Below, in pieces: positions 28,018 through 36,917 of a stretch of 64,000 bases of DNA (position 1 is the first letter of the stretch; each line of letters opens with the position of its first letter). The DNA comes from an uncultured Chryseobacterium sp. GTDB taxonomy: Bacteria > Bacteroidota > Bacteroidia > Flavobacteriales > Weeksellaceae. Below the pieces are notes generated by a model, which did not search any database, was not told the DNA's origin, and saw only the letters and a list, made by a program, of their open reading frames with translations. The position numbers and the translations under genes are program-made. Where the stretch lies: the NCBI GenBank assembly GCA_913778505.1, contig CAJYWD010000036.1, positions 124,001-188,000 on the forward strand, written 5' to 3'.

Positions 28018-28758
28018 ATGAAAATAAAATCTATTTTAGTTTCCCAGCCTGCTCCGAATGAATCTTCACCTTATTTGGAAATTGCAAAGAAGGAAAAAAT
28101 CAAAATTGATTTCAGGCCTTTTATCCACGTTCAGGGTGTGGATGCCAAAGAGCTCAGAACTCAGAAAATAGACCTGACACAATATACAGGAATCATTTTC
28201 ACGAGTAAAAATGCAGTAGATCATTATTTTCGTCTGGCCGAGGAAATGCGCTTTACCGTTCCGGATTCTATGCGTTACATTTGCCAGTCCGAGGCTATTG
28301 CTAATTACCTGCAGAAACACATTGTTTACAGGAAAAGAAAAATCAGTTTCGGGGAGAAGAATTTTTCAGACCTGGCGGCGCTTTTCAAAAAGCATCCCGG
28401 CGAGAAATATCTTTTGCCGTCTTCCGATATCCTGACGCCGGAAATTCCGCGTGTGCTGGATGCCGCAAATCTGGACTGGACCCGAGCCATCATGTACAAG
28501 ACGGTGGCCAGCGACCTTACCGATATCAATGTCAAAGATTACGATATGCTGGTTTTCTTCAGCCCGCAGGGGATCAAATCGCTGAATATCAATTTCCCTG
28601 ATTTCAAGCAGGAAGAGACCAAAATTGCAGTGTTCGGGACTACTACACAGGCTGCCGCGGAAGAAGCGGATCTTACAGTCAATGTGATGGCACCCACGAA
28701 GGAAACACCTTCTATGACCATGGCCATTGAAAAATACATCAGAAGCGTCAATAAATAA
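28018..28758 (+). CDS. hemD: Uroporphyrinogen-III synthase
   Basis: A 246-residue cytoplasmic enzyme that cyclises hydroxymethylbilane to uroporphyrinogen III in heme and siroheme synthesis. The family is poorly conserved; support comes from the two-domain wording: SILVSQPAP at the start, YTGIIFTSKNAVDHYF (about 56-71), the hinge around KYLLPSSDILTPEIP, and the second-half motif DMLVFFSPQGIKSL with AVFGTTTQAAAEE. It is the second gene of the DUF4271 transcript and ends 21 bases before a terminator. Confidence 0.88.
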   Translation: MKIKSILVSQPAPNESSPYLEIAKKEKIKIDFRPFIHVQGVDAKELRTQKIDLTQYTGIIFTSKNAVDHYFRLAEEMRFTVPDSMRYICQSEAIANYLQKHIVYRKRKISFGEKNFSDLAALFKKHPGEKYLLPSSDILTPEIPRVLDAANLDWTRAIMYKTVASDLTDINVKDYDMLVFFSPQGIKSLNINFPDFKQEETKIAVFGTTTQAAAEEADLTVNVMAPTKETPSMTMAIEKYIRSVNK

Positions 28759-28779
28759 TTGATGGACAAATAATTAAAG

Positions 28780-28808
28780 CCGTCTTCTTTCCGAGAAGAT
28801 GGTTTTTT
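28780..28808 (+). terminator. Intrinsic terminator after hemD
   Basis: CCGTCTTCT pairs with AGAAGATGG (28780-28788 with 28794-28802, one G-T pair), loop TTCCG, followed by six T residues (28803-28808). Confidence 0.85.
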
Positions 28809-28955
28809 GTTTAATTTTTTTAAGGCTGAAAATTAATTCAGAAAACCCTTAACCATTCAGTTCTTTTTTTAAATTAATGATCAATTGACTGCTAAAGTTT
28901 ATATACAAAATTTAATAAAATAGGCTGAGAGGTTTTATTAATATCAACTTCAATA

Positions 28956-31001
28956 ATGAATGCTCCTAAAGCAAAAAAAATAGATACACTTCTGGAAATC
29001 CATAATGATACGAGGAATGACCCTTTTTTCTGGATGAACCAGCGCGATAATCCCGAAGTGATCCGATATCTGGAAGAAGAAAATACTTACACCGATTTCG
29101 TGATGAAGGATACGGAAGATCTCCAGAATGAATTGTACGAAGAAATCAAAGCGCGCTATAAAAAAGATGATGAGTCTCTGCCGTATTTCTTCAATGGTTA
29201 CTGGTATATTGTCCGTTACGAAGCAGGAAAAGAATATCCGGTCTTCTCCAGAAAATTTCACACGCTGGACAATGAAGAGGAAATTCTCCTGGATGTCAAT
29301 ATTCTGGCAGAAGGTGAAGCATTCTTCGATACCGGCAGTATTTCGGTGAGTGTCAACAATGAAATTATTGCCTACTCCACAGATAATGTAGGCCGCAGGA
29401 TTTATAAAATCTTTTTCAAAAACCTCAGGACCGGGGAATTTTATAGCGACAGTATCGAAAATACTACGGGAAAAGCCGTCTGGGCCGGAGATAATGAACA
29501 CGTGTTCTACATCCGCAAAGATGAAAGCCTGAGAGCGTTTCAGATATATCGTCATAAGCTGGGCACAGATTCAGCGGAGGATGTTTTGATTTTTCATGAA
29601 GAAGATGAAACCTTCGATGTCAGTGTTTTCAAAACCAAGTCGATGGACTATATTTTCATCGCCTCATCGTCTACCAATGAAGATGAAATGCGTTTTATTC
29701 CTTCTGATAATGTGTTTGCAGACTGGACTATTGTACAGCCGCGAACGGAAGATCTGGAATATTCTGTAGAACATTATGAGGATGAATTTTACATCATTAC
29801 GAACGCAGATGACGCTACCAATTTCAAAATTGTAAAAACTAAGGTCAATCAGCCTTCCATGGAATATTGGCAGGATTTTATTCCGCACAGAGAAAATGTT
29901 TTGCTGGAAGGCTTCGAGATTTTCAGGAATCACTTCGTGCTGGAAGAACGCGAAAAAGGATTGTTACAAATCAACATCATTGACAGTCAAGATCACAGCT
30001 CTCATTACCTGCAGTTTTCGGATCCTACTTACACGGCCTACATCGGGATTAATATGGAATTCGACACAGAGATTCTGCGCTTTGGTTATACATCATTAAC
30101 CAAGCCGTCGTCTACGTACGAGTACAATATGAAGGAGCGATCCACAATTCTGGTCAAGCAGCAGGAAGTATTGGGTGGAACGTTTTCTCCGGAAAATTAT
30201 ACATCGGAAAGGATCTGGGCTACCGCCAGAGATGGGAAACAAGTTGCCATTTCTTTGGTCTATCATAAAAACACCAAAAAATCTGCGGATACGCCTTTGT
30301 TGCTGTATGGATACGGAAGTTATGGCCACACCGTAGATGCTACTTTTTCCAGCGTAAGATTGTCATTGCTGGACAGAGGATTTATCTATGCGATTGCTCA
30401 CATCCGTGGTGGCGAATATCTGGGACGCGAATGGTACGAAGATGGCAAAATGCTCCGGAAGAAAAATACATTCTTTGATTTTATTGATGCAGCCCAACAT
30501 TTGATATCGAACGGGTACACCGCATCAAAACACCTTTACGCCATGGGCGGCAGTGCAGGCGGATTGCTGATGGGTGCTGTAATTAATTATAATCCTGAGT
30601 TGTTCAGCGGAATTGTGGCCCAGGTGCCATTTGTAGACGTGGTCACCACGATGCTGGATGACACCATTCCTTTAACCACGGGAGAATACGATGAATGGGG
30701 AAACCCGAATGAGAAGGAATTTTACGATTATATAAAATCCTACTCGCCGTACGATAATATTGAATCCAAAGATTATCCTAATGTTCTGATTACTACAGGT
30801 TTTCATGATTCTCAAGTGCAATATTGGGAGCCGGCCAAATGGACTGCGAAGCTGCGGGATTTGAAAACCGATAATAACATCCTGATCTTCAAAACCGATA
30901 TGAGTTCCGGACACGGCGGTGCAAGTGGCCGCTTTGAGAGCCTGAAAGAAATTGCCCTGGAATATGCATTCTTGTTTAAAATTGAAGGATTAAAACACTG
31001 A
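28956..31001 (+). CDS. ptrB: Oligopeptidase B (S9 family prolyl-oligopeptidase fold)
   Basis: A 681-residue serine peptidase, the usual length of oligopeptidase B, which cuts short peptides after basic residues. An N-terminal beta-propeller (about 70-400) gates a C-terminal alpha/beta hydrolase with the triad S533 (GGSAGG), D618 (GFHDSQVQYWEPAKW) and H653 (SSGHGGASGRF). The acidic residues expected for binding basic P1 side chains are plausible in the N-terminal WEEV-like regions but cannot be assigned by eye. There is no signal peptide, so a cytoplasmic location is likely. A conserved hypothetical gene follows after 2 bases. Confidence 0.92.
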   Translation: MNAPKAKKIDTLLEIHNDTRNDPFFWMNQRDNPEVIRYLEEENTYTDFVMKDTEDLQNELYEEIKARYKKDDESLPYFFNGYWYIVRYEAGKEYPVFSRKFHTLDNEEEILLDVNILAEGEAFFDTGSISVSVNNEIIAYSTDNVGRRIYKIFFKNLRTGEFYSDSIENTTGKAVWAGDNEHVFYIRKDESLRAFQIYRHKLGTDSAEDVLIFHEEDETFDVSVFKTKSMDYIFIASSSTNEDEMRFIPSDNVFADWTIVQPRTEDLEYSVEHYEDEFYIITNADDATNFKIVKTKVNQPSMEYWQDFIPHRENVLLEGFEIFRNHFVLEEREKGLLQINIIDSQDHSSHYLQFSDPTYTAYIGINMEFDTEILRFGYTSLTKPSSTYEYNMKERSTILVKQQEVLGGTFSPENYTSERIWATARDGKQVAISLVYHKNTKKSADTPLLLYGYGSYGHTVDATFSSVRLSLLDRGFIYAIAHIRGGEYLGREWYEDGKMLRKKNTFFDFIDAAQHLISNGYTASKHLYAMGGSAGGLLMGAVINYNPELFSGIVAQVPFVDVVTTMLDDTIPLTTGEYDEWGNPNEKEFYDYIKSYSPYDNIESKDYPNVLITTGFHDSQVQYWEPAKWTAKLRDLKTDNNILIFKTDMSSGHGGASGRFESLKEIALEYAFLFKIEGLKH

Positions 31002-31003
31002 TT

Positions 31004-31348
31004 ATGAACGAAGCAGAATATTGGAAAAAAATAGAAGCATTTTTTGAGGTTAATTTTCAAACCGAAAAAAATCCGCCGATAGAAACGATGCTTTTTCTCA
31101 TCGGTGTTCAGGAGCTGGGCAGCGGACAGCAGAAGTTTACTAAGGGTGACAAGGTCAATCTCATTCATATTGCAGTCTGCAGGTTACTGGAACCTTTCGG
31201 GTACTACAGGTTCAGCCATTATAATGACGGCTGGCCGGAATTCGAAAAACTCGAAGATCTGCCGGAATTGAAGCCTAACGAACAATTGCTCCTGATGAAA
31301 AAAGCGATCATTCAATACTTCGAAGATGAAGAGATTAACCTGGATTAA
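31004..31348 (+). CDS. Conserved hypothetical protein, Bacteroidota type
   Basis: A 114-residue soluble protein, mostly helical by composition (MNEAEYWKKIEAFFEVNFQT, FLIGVQELGSGQQKFTKGDK, LLLMKKAIIQYFEDEE). It resembles a widespread short family in Bacteroidota without assigned function. It begins 2 bases after the oligopeptidase B stop and is surely on the same transcript. Downstream lies an inverted repeat (31361-31369 with 31389-31397) and an 8-bp tandem array rather than a clear terminator. Confidence 0.75.
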   Translation: MNEAEYWKKIEAFFEVNFQTEKNPPIETMLFLIGVQELGSGQQKFTKGDKVNLIHIAVCRLLEPFGYYRFSHYNDGWPEFEKLEDLPELKPNEQLLLMKKAIIQYFEDEEINLD

Positions 31349-31389
31349 TAATTCGGAAATCGTAGAATTGTAAATTTGCTAAATCGATA

Positions 31390-31461
31390 ATTCTACGATT
31401 TAACGATTCAACAATTCAACAATTCAACGATTCAACGATTCAACGATTTAACGATTTTACA
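31390..31461. repeat. 8-bp tandem repeat array, nine units
   Basis: Nine consecutive 8-mers of the form ATTCAACG/ATTCAACA/ATTTAACG. Its left end also forms a 9-bp inverted repeat with 31361-31369 (CGTAGAATT). The right third of the array is inside the 3' end of the SRPBCC gene, where it encodes the last residues. Confidence 0.9.
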
Positions 31462-31940
31462 ATTATTAAATCCTCCAATTGATTCAATCCCGTTTTAAAA
31501 CCTTCTTCAAATCCCATTTCAACGATCTTGTGCATTTCCTCGGTGGAATTGAAATGAATATTGAAAGTCATTCTGGTGCCTTCATCAATGCCGGTGAAGC
31601 CTATCAGCCAGGTAGATTTCGGCAGGGCGTCGTCAATTTTGCCTTTTTCATCTGAGAATGCATCGGTCCAGGAAATGCTTCGGTGCTGCATGATTTCACC
31701 ATATTGAACGAAAGCGAAATGACGCTCGCCATCCGCACCTTTCATGGCGTAGTGCCAGATTCCGTTTTCGCGGAAATCCAATTTCTCCGTTTCACATTGC
31801 CAAGGCTGAGGTGCCCACCATCGGTCTAAGAGGTCAGATTTGGTAAAATGATCCCAAAGCGTAGACACATCAGAGTGAAAAACTTTCATGACGTAAATAC
31901 CGCTGTCAGCGTCTTTATTGAATACAATTTCTGAGTTCAT
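31440..31940 (-). CDS. SRPBCC (AHSA1/START-like) domain protein
   Basis: A 166-residue cytoplasmic protein with the helix-grip fold of AHSA1-like proteins: an early VFHSDVSTLWDHFTKSDLLD-type segment, DRWWAPQPW, then strands ending in a long C-terminal helix (VEMGFEEGFKTGLNQLEDLI). Such proteins bind hydrophobic ligands or act as stress-related factors; no substrate can be named. The ATG at 31940 is preferred to an in-frame start 57 bases upstream. The last eight residues (IVKSLNR and neighbours) and the stop codon are encoded by the 8-bp tandem array, so the native end has probably been replaced. Confidence 0.85.
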   Translation of the reverse strand: MNSEIVFNKDADSGIYVMKVFHSDVSTLWDHFTKSDLLDRWWAPQPWQCETEKLDFRENGIWHYAMKGADGERHFAFVQYGEIMQHRSISWTDAFSDEKGKIDDALPKSTWLIGFTGIDEGTRMTFNIHFNSTEEMHKIVEMGFEEGFKTGLNQLEDLIIVKSLNR

Positions 31941-32126
31941 AATTTGAATTTTATGTTGATGATTGTAAAAATCACACCAAACTTTAGTATGTGGCAATAT
32001 TTTTGATATTCCTAATAAAATGTTAAAAAACTCTGTTTTAAGAAATAATTTGTAATTGTATAGCGTTTTAATTATGTAGATATTCTTAAAAAAAGTAATT
32101 TTAACTTTTCAAAATTAAAAATAACG

Positions 32127-33668
32127 ATGAATAACAAATTTATTCCAATTATATCTGTATTCATGACGATTTCCCTGGTGGTTTTTGTTTCGCTGCAGCT
32201 GTATTGGATTAAAGAATTATACGGCGCACTGGAGCAGGATTTTTCCAATAAAGTTTACTCTGCATTGGAAACCTCTACCCAGAAAGTCAATCAGATCGAA
32301 GTTAATAAGTATTGGAATGAAACTTATAATAATGTCGGTAAAGAAGTTTTGGCATCCAATAATCAGCCCATTAAAACATACATTCAGCAGAGCTCCGATT
32401 CGGCCAACCGTTCCAATATTCTCTTTCAGACCAGCATTGTTGAAAAGCAAAATATTCCCGTATCTGCAAAAGGGGACACACTTTATACCACGAAGCTGTA
32501 TAAAGATGAAGGCCAGCTGAAATTGAAGCGTAACTCGCCGGAACCGCTCACAACGAATATCAGCAAGGATTTGGACGATAATTCTTTCCAGATGAAGGAA
32601 TTTGCAAGGCTGAGCGCCACCAGTCTGCCGATTGAAAAAAGGGTAGATAATAAAACCATCGATTCGGTCATCGCCAAAGAACTGCGTTTGAAAGGTATTG
32701 ATACGAAGTTCGGGTTTGGTGTCATCAACAAAAAAAATCAGCTGACGTCTATTGCCAATAATATTTATCTGGATCAGAAAGATAAAACGAATTATACTTA
32801 CCCACTTTTTACAGACAGCAAGGACAGAACGCTTTATACATTGGCATTGGTTTTTCCGCGGAAAGATTATTCGCTGGTGAAGCATAATTTGCCAATGCTG
32901 TTAGGAACATTCATCTCACTGCTGACGATTCTTGGGATTTATATCATTTCGATTAATTATATGATGCGTCAGAAGAAGATTGCGGAGATCAAAACGGATT
33001 TTATCAATAACATGTCGCATGAATTCAAAACGCCGTTGGCTACCATTTCCGTTGCCAGCGATTCTCTGGCCAATGATAAAATTGCAACGGATCCGGATAA
33101 GGTCAAATATTATTCAGGACTCATCAAACAGGAAAATCTACGGATGAAAAAACAGGTAGAGACCGTGCTTAATATGTCCAAGCTGGAACGCAACGAAATG
33201 CCGCTGCATCTGAAAGAGACCAATGTGCGGGAACTGATCAAGAGCATTGCCGAATCTTTCCGCCTGATTGTCAATGAAAGAAACGGCAGCCTGACGACAG
33301 AATTCAACGCTACCCAATATAATTTCCGCGTAGACGAATTCCACCTTTCCAATGCCCTGGTAAATCTGCTGGACAATGCTAATAAGTATTCTCCGGAATC
33401 ACCGGAAATCAGGCTGGCGACCAGAAATGAAGGCAGCTGGTACGTGATTGAAATCTCGGACAAAGGCATGGGAATGGAATCTCAGAATAAAAATAAAATT
33501 TTCGAGAAGTTTTTCCGCGAAGAAACCGGGAATATCCATAATGTGAAAGGACAAGGTCTCGGGCTTTCTTATGTGAAGAAAATTGTGGAAATCCATAAAG
33601 GTCAGATTCTCGTAGATTCTCAGAAAGGTAAAGGCAGTATATTCACTATCAAACTGCCGATGGTTTAA
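32127..33668 (+). CDS. Sensor histidine kinase
   Basis: A 513-residue inner-membrane kinase. Helix 1 is at about 5-25, a periplasmic sensor region runs to about 255, helix 2 is at about 256-279. No HAMP domain intervenes before the dimerisation domain: H298 in NMSHEFKTPLATIS is the phosphorylated histidine. The ATP-binding domain has N-box NLLDNANKYS, G1 DKGMGM, F-box KFFRE and G2 GQGLGLSYVKKI. The periplasmic part is not a recognised domain, so the signal is unknown. The partner response regulator begins 86 bases downstream. Confidence 0.95.
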   Translation: MNNKFIPIISVFMTISLVVFVSLQLYWIKELYGALEQDFSNKVYSALETSTQKVNQIEVNKYWNETYNNVGKEVLASNNQPIKTYIQQSSDSANRSNILFQTSIVEKQNIPVSAKGDTLYTTKLYKDEGQLKLKRNSPEPLTTNISKDLDDNSFQMKEFARLSATSLPIEKRVDNKTIDSVIAKELRLKGIDTKFGFGVINKKNQLTSIANNIYLDQKDKTNYTYPLFTDSKDRTLYTLALVFPRKDYSLVKHNLPMLLGTFISLLTILGIYIISINYMMRQKKIAEIKTDFINNMSHEFKTPLATISVASDSLANDKIATDPDKVKYYSGLIKQENLRMKKQVETVLNMSKLERNEMPLHLKETNVRELIKSIAESFRLIVNERNGSLTTEFNATQYNFRVDEFHLSNALVNLLDNANKYSPESPEIRLATRNEGSWYVIEISDKGMGMESQNKNKIFEKFFREETGNIHNVKGQGLGLSYVKKIVEIHKGQILVDSQKGKGSIFTIKLPMV

Positions 33669-33754
33669 GAAAATTTGGAATAGATTAGATGACAGCTTTA
33701 GAGTTTATCATCAATTTTTTAATCAATAAGTAAATTAACATCAATCATAAAATT

Positions 33755-34444
33755 ATGAGCAACCGGATATTATTAGTAGAAGACGACCAGAGTTTTGGCG
33801 CTGTTCTAAAGGATTATTTGACGATCAACAACTTCGAGGTTACCCTGGCCACCGATGGCGAAATGGGACTTAAAGAGTTTACAGAAAAGGAATTCGACAT
33901 CTGCATTTTCGATGTGATGATGCCGAAAAAAGACGGGTTTTCATTGGCAGAAGATGTCAAGAAAATCGATAAAAACACGCCGATCATCTTTCTTACCGCA
34001 AGAAATATGAGAGAAGATATTCTGAAAGGTTACCAGATAGGTGCGGATGATTATATTACCAAACCTTTCGATACGGAATTGCTTTTGTATAAGATCAAAG
34101 CCATTCTGCAGAGAAGTGCCGTTTTGGAAAATGAAGATCAGGAACAGTTCAAGATCAGCAATATCTTCTTCGATTCGATGCTGAGACAGCTGAGAGTGGG
34201 CGATAACGAATACAAATTATCTCCGAAGGAAAACGAATTGCTGAAGCTACTCTGCATCCACAGAAACGATTTTATGCCAAGAGATCTTGCCCTGAGAAAG
34301 ATCTGGAAAAAGGAAAATTATTTCACCGCCAGAAGTATGGACGTGTACATTGCCAAACTCAGAAAACTCCTGAAGGATGACGAAGGTTTGGAAATCATCA
34401 ACGTGCATGGCGAAGGTTTCCGACTGTTGGTGAAAAATCCTTAG
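33755..34444 (+). CDS. OmpR-family response regulator
   Basis: A 229-residue DNA-binding regulator. The receiver domain has the acidic pair E9/D10-D11, phosphoacceptor D53 (IFDVMMPKKDG), T81 and K103 (TKPFD). The C-terminal winged helix (about 130-228) includes LSPKENELLKLLC and SMDVYIAKLRKLL, typical of OmpR/PhoB. It pairs with the histidine kinase upstream; target genes are not evident here. A strong bidirectional terminator follows. Confidence 0.96.
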   Translation: MSNRILLVEDDQSFGAVLKDYLTINNFEVTLATDGEMGLKEFTEKEFDICIFDVMMPKKDGFSLAEDVKKIDKNTPIIFLTARNMREDILKGYQIGADDYITKPFDTELLLYKIKAILQRSAVLENEDQEQFKISNIFFDSMLRQLRVGDNEYKLSPKENELLKLLCIHRNDFMPRDLALRKIWKKENYFTARSMDVYIAKLRKLLKDDEGLEIINVHGEGFRLLVKNP

Positions 34445-34473
34445 TAAATCGAGCTTACAAGCTTAAACATAAA

Positions 34474-34508
34474 AAACCCTTTCTGAGTTCGGAACTCAGA
34501 AAGGGTTT
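34474..34508. terminator. Bidirectional intrinsic terminator
   Basis: A perfect 16-bp stem (34474-34489 with 34493-34508; AAACCCTTTCTGAGTT) with a 3-base loop and T-runs on both strands, placed between the response regulator and the convergent L,D-transpeptidase gene. Confidence 0.92.
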
Positions 34509-34572
34509 TTCACTTTTCACTTTTCACTTTTCACTTTTCACTTTTTATTTCTTACTTCTTACTTTTTACTTT
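34507..34572. repeat. 7-bp tandem repeat TTTTCAC, five units, then degenerate
   Basis: Five exact copies of TTTTCAC at 34507-34541 start in the terminator T-run and fade into CTTACTT/TTTACTT variants to about 34572. A similar TTTACTT patch occurs near 63716-63745. Confidence 0.85.
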
Positions 34573-34589
34573 GTACCAAATACAATGAT

Positions 34590-35387
34590 CTAATTCGTTG
34601 CCATCGTTTTTGCCGGAGCATTGAGAATAGAATCTGTCTTCTGCATATTCTTCAGCCATTGAGAACTCGCCAGATAGTTCTGATCCGGATAGTAAATGAA
34701 CAGGCAGGTCTGATTTTTAATGGTGTTAATAATCGGTTTTGCCAGGCTCGCAGGAACTGCAGGGCAACCCCAGCTTCTTCCCAATCGTTTTTCCGATCTG
34801 ATGAAATCTTCACTCACATACTTAGCGCCGTGCATCACGATACAGCGCTCCAGTGCCGCATCGTTATAACCTCTGTCCATGCCGAAAAGTCTCAGCGAAT
34901 AGCCGTTATCACCATTGTAAGTCTGCTCTGTGACATAAAAGCCCAGGCTGGACTGATGGGAGTTTTCGGTGTTGGAAAAGTTGGTGGCAAATTCTTCGCC
35001 TGTCCCTTTTCCGTGCGCTACCAAAGTATTGAACAGTACTTTTTTCTCTCCCAGATCAATCACCCAGAGTCGTTTTCTGTTAGACGACAGGCTGAAGTCG
35101 CATACGGACAGAACATCCTGGTCGGGTCTCAGTTTTCCGGATTTTTTCAAATTTTGGAATCCCCAAAAAGCTTTTTCGAAGACTTCAAAATTCAAGGTTT
35201 CTTCCGTAAACTGAAGCTGTCTGTAGATTTCTTCAGCGGGATTTTGAGGGGAGACATTCTCTTTTGGGCTCAGTGTGATCTCTGTAACTTTTACCATTTC
35301 CGGAGCAGAATTACTTTCGGAACTTCCGGGATAAAATGAGGTGGTTACCAGATAAACTAAACACAACAATAATGGGAATCTCTTCAT
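34590..35387 (-). CDS. Murein L,D-transpeptidase catalytic domain protein
   Basis: A 265-residue exported protein. The N-terminus is a signal peptide (MKRFPLLLCLVYLVTTSFYP). The catalytic region has H186 in VMHGAKYVS and C208 in GRSWGCPAVP, the histidine/cysteine arrangement of the YkuD-related L,D-transpeptidase catalytic family that makes or trims 3-3 cross-links in peptidoglycan. It contains no LysM or PG-binding domain. The gene is convergent with the two-component regulator and separated from it by a strong terminator. Confidence 0.85.
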   Translation of the reverse strand: MKRFPLLLCLVYLVTTSFYPGSSESNSAPEMVKVTEITLSPKENVSPQNPAEEIYRQLQFTEETLNFEVFEKAFWGFQNLKKSGKLRPDQDVLSVCDFSLSSNRKRLWVIDLGEKKVLFNTLVAHGKGTGEEFATNFSNTENSHQSSLGFYVTEQTYNGDNGYSLRLFGMDRGYNDAALERCIVMHGAKYVSEDFIRSEKRLGRSWGCPAVPASLAKPIINTIKNQTCLFIYYPDQNYLASSQWLKNMQKTDSILNAPAKTMATN

Positions 35388-35581
35388 TCAAATATATTTA
35401 TTAAAGTTTTATTAAAGTGATGCAAAATTATATATTAAAGGTTATCAACAGATTAGATAATCGGTTTTTAACGAATATTTAGGAGACTTTAACGTAAAGC
35501 GATCCAATCTCAACGGTTTTTATTAAGACTTTATTATGATCGGAACCATTAAAGTTGTAACTTGCAGTAAACTTTAAAAGT

Positions 35582-36349
35582 ATGTCAACACTCAAAATTG
35601 CCGGATTAAATCTGGATATGGTCTGGAAAGATAAAAATGCAAATTTCAGAAAAATTGAAAGTGAACTGACGGGCATTGATGCCGACTTGTTTCTTTTGCC
35701 GGAAATGTTTTCTACAGGATTTTGCATGGAAGCGGAAGAGGTGGCGGACAGAAATGAGGAATCGTTAAGCTGGATGAAAGGCTTCGCCAAGGCCAAAGAT
35801 TCGGCAGTGGCAGGTAGTGTTTCTGTAGAAGACGATGGGAAATTCTACAACCGCTTTTACTTCGTTTTCCCGGATGGTCATTTTGAATATTATGACAAAA
35901 GACATTTGTTTTCGTATTCCGGGGAAGATAAGATTTACACAGCAGGAGAGATTCGGGAAGTGGTTGAATTAAAAGGATTTAAAATTTTGCTGCAGGTTTG
36001 TTTTGATTTAAGATTTCCTGTTTTCTCGCGAAATCAGAATGATTATGATGCCGTTTTGTATGTTGCCAATTGGCCAAAATCCAGAGTCGATGCCTGGAAA
36101 TCCTTGCTGAAAGCGCGAGCCATTGAAAATCAGGCTTATCTGTTTGGATTGAATAGAATCGGAACCGATGGTTATCATCTGGAATATGAAGAAAGTTCAT
36201 TGGTTTATTTTCCGGATGGAAAAGAAATCTCTGAAAGAAAAAATAATGTTGTCTTTGCAGAATGGAACCTGCATGAACTTGCAGACTTCCGAGCTAAGTT
36301 TCCTTTTTTAGACGAGAGAGATGATTTTGAGATTATTTACAAAAAATAA
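35582..36349 (+). CDS. Nitrilase-superfamily amidohydrolase (omega-amidase/YafV type)
   Basis: A 255-residue cytoplasmic enzyme with the nitrilase triad E41 (LLPEMFSTGF), K106 (YYDKRHLFS) and C140 (QVCFDLRFP). Wording near the active site matches the YafV/omega-amidase group, which hydrolyses 2-oxoglutaramate or 2-oxosuccinamate formed by transamination. The ATG at 35582 gives the normal length. The 194-base divergent gap before it holds no clear -7 element; beyond its stop is a pair of GTCATTC repeats. Confidence 0.9.
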   Translation: MSTLKIAGLNLDMVWKDKNANFRKIESELTGIDADLFLLPEMFSTGFCMEAEEVADRNEESLSWMKGFAKAKDSAVAGSVSVEDDGKFYNRFYFVFPDGHFEYYDKRHLFSYSGEDKIYTAGEIREVVELKGFKILLQVCFDLRFPVFSRNQNDYDAVLYVANWPKSRVDAWKSLLKARAIENQAYLFGLNRIGTDGYHLEYEESSLVYFPDGKEISERKNNVVFAEWNLHELADFRAKFPFLDERDDFEIIYKK

Positions 36350-36364
36350 TTATTTCACAATATT

Positions 36365-36424
36365 GTCATTCAGCAGGAATCTACGCTATTGACTTAATAG
36401 TCATTCAGATTCTTTCAGAATGAC
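36365..36424. repeat. Dispersed-repeat fragments with GTCATTC/GAATGAC palindrome
   Basis: GTCATTCAG occurs at 36365 and again at 36400; the second copy forms a 7-bp inverted repeat with GAATGAC at 36418-36424. The hairpin may act as a terminator for the convergent nitrilase and thioredoxin genes, although no T-run follows. Confidence 0.5.
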
Positions 36425-36441
36425 AAATTTAATGTTTATTT

Positions 36442-36744
36442 CTAACCAGAAAGCCGCTCCAGCAAGCCCACCAAAGAATTTACATCATGGACGCCGCTTT
36501 CTTTCCAGAGTAATTCGCCATTTTTGAAAATCGCCAACGTAGGAACACCGCGCACACCATTGTCTGCAGCGATGGACGGAAACTGATCCACATCAATTTT
36601 TACTATTCTTGCCTTTTCGCCCACTTTTTCTTTTACAGAATTCAAAACCGAGGACTGGACTTTACAAGGCTGACACCAGGTGGCAAAAAAATCAACAAGA
36701 ACAGGACGTTCTGATTGGATGAGTTCTTGAAATTTTTGTGACAT
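36442..36744 (-). CDS. Thioredoxin
   Basis: A 100-residue cytoplasmic thiol-disulfide oxidoreductase. The active site is W23-C24-Q25-P26-C27, with glutamine in place of the usual glycine, preceded by LVDFFAT and followed by the cis-proline region VRGVPTLAIFKNG. The ATG at 36744 is used; the in-frame extension upstream runs through repeat sequence. It lies 173 bases downstream of the MBL-rhodanese gene on the same strand, with inverted repeats between, and could reduce its persulfide-bearing rhodanese cysteine (inference). Confidence 0.93.
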   Translation of the reverse strand: MSQKFQELIQSERPVLVDFFATWCQPCKVQSSVLNSVKEKVGEKARIVKIDVDQFPSIAADNGVRGVPTLAIFKNGELLWKESGVHDVNSLVGLLERLSG

Positions 36745-36804
36745 AATTAAATATTTTTTTGAACAGTAAGACCACAACGTTTTCTTTGTTATTACACAAA
36801 TATT

Positions 36805-36876
36805 AAGTTTCACAAAGACGTAAAACTTAACAAAGTAAAACTATTCTTCTCTAAGCGAAGCGCCTTTGTGAAACTT
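36805..36876. repeat. 13-bp inverted repeat in a repeat-rich gap
   Basis: AAGTTTCACAAAG (36805-36817) pairs with CTTTGTGAAACTT (36864-36876). A second pair, CAAAGTAAAAC (36830-36840) and GTTTTACTTTG (36924-36934), reaches into the 3' end of the MBL-rhodanese gene. Confidence 0.8.
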
Positions 36877-36917
36877 TCAATAAATCAAAAACTTTGTGAA
36901 CTTTATGTTCAATTATT

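Noticed and set aside
31390..31461. Possible CRISPR-like array
   Set aside because: Units are 8 bp with no spacers and no cas genes nearby; it is a simple tandem repeat.
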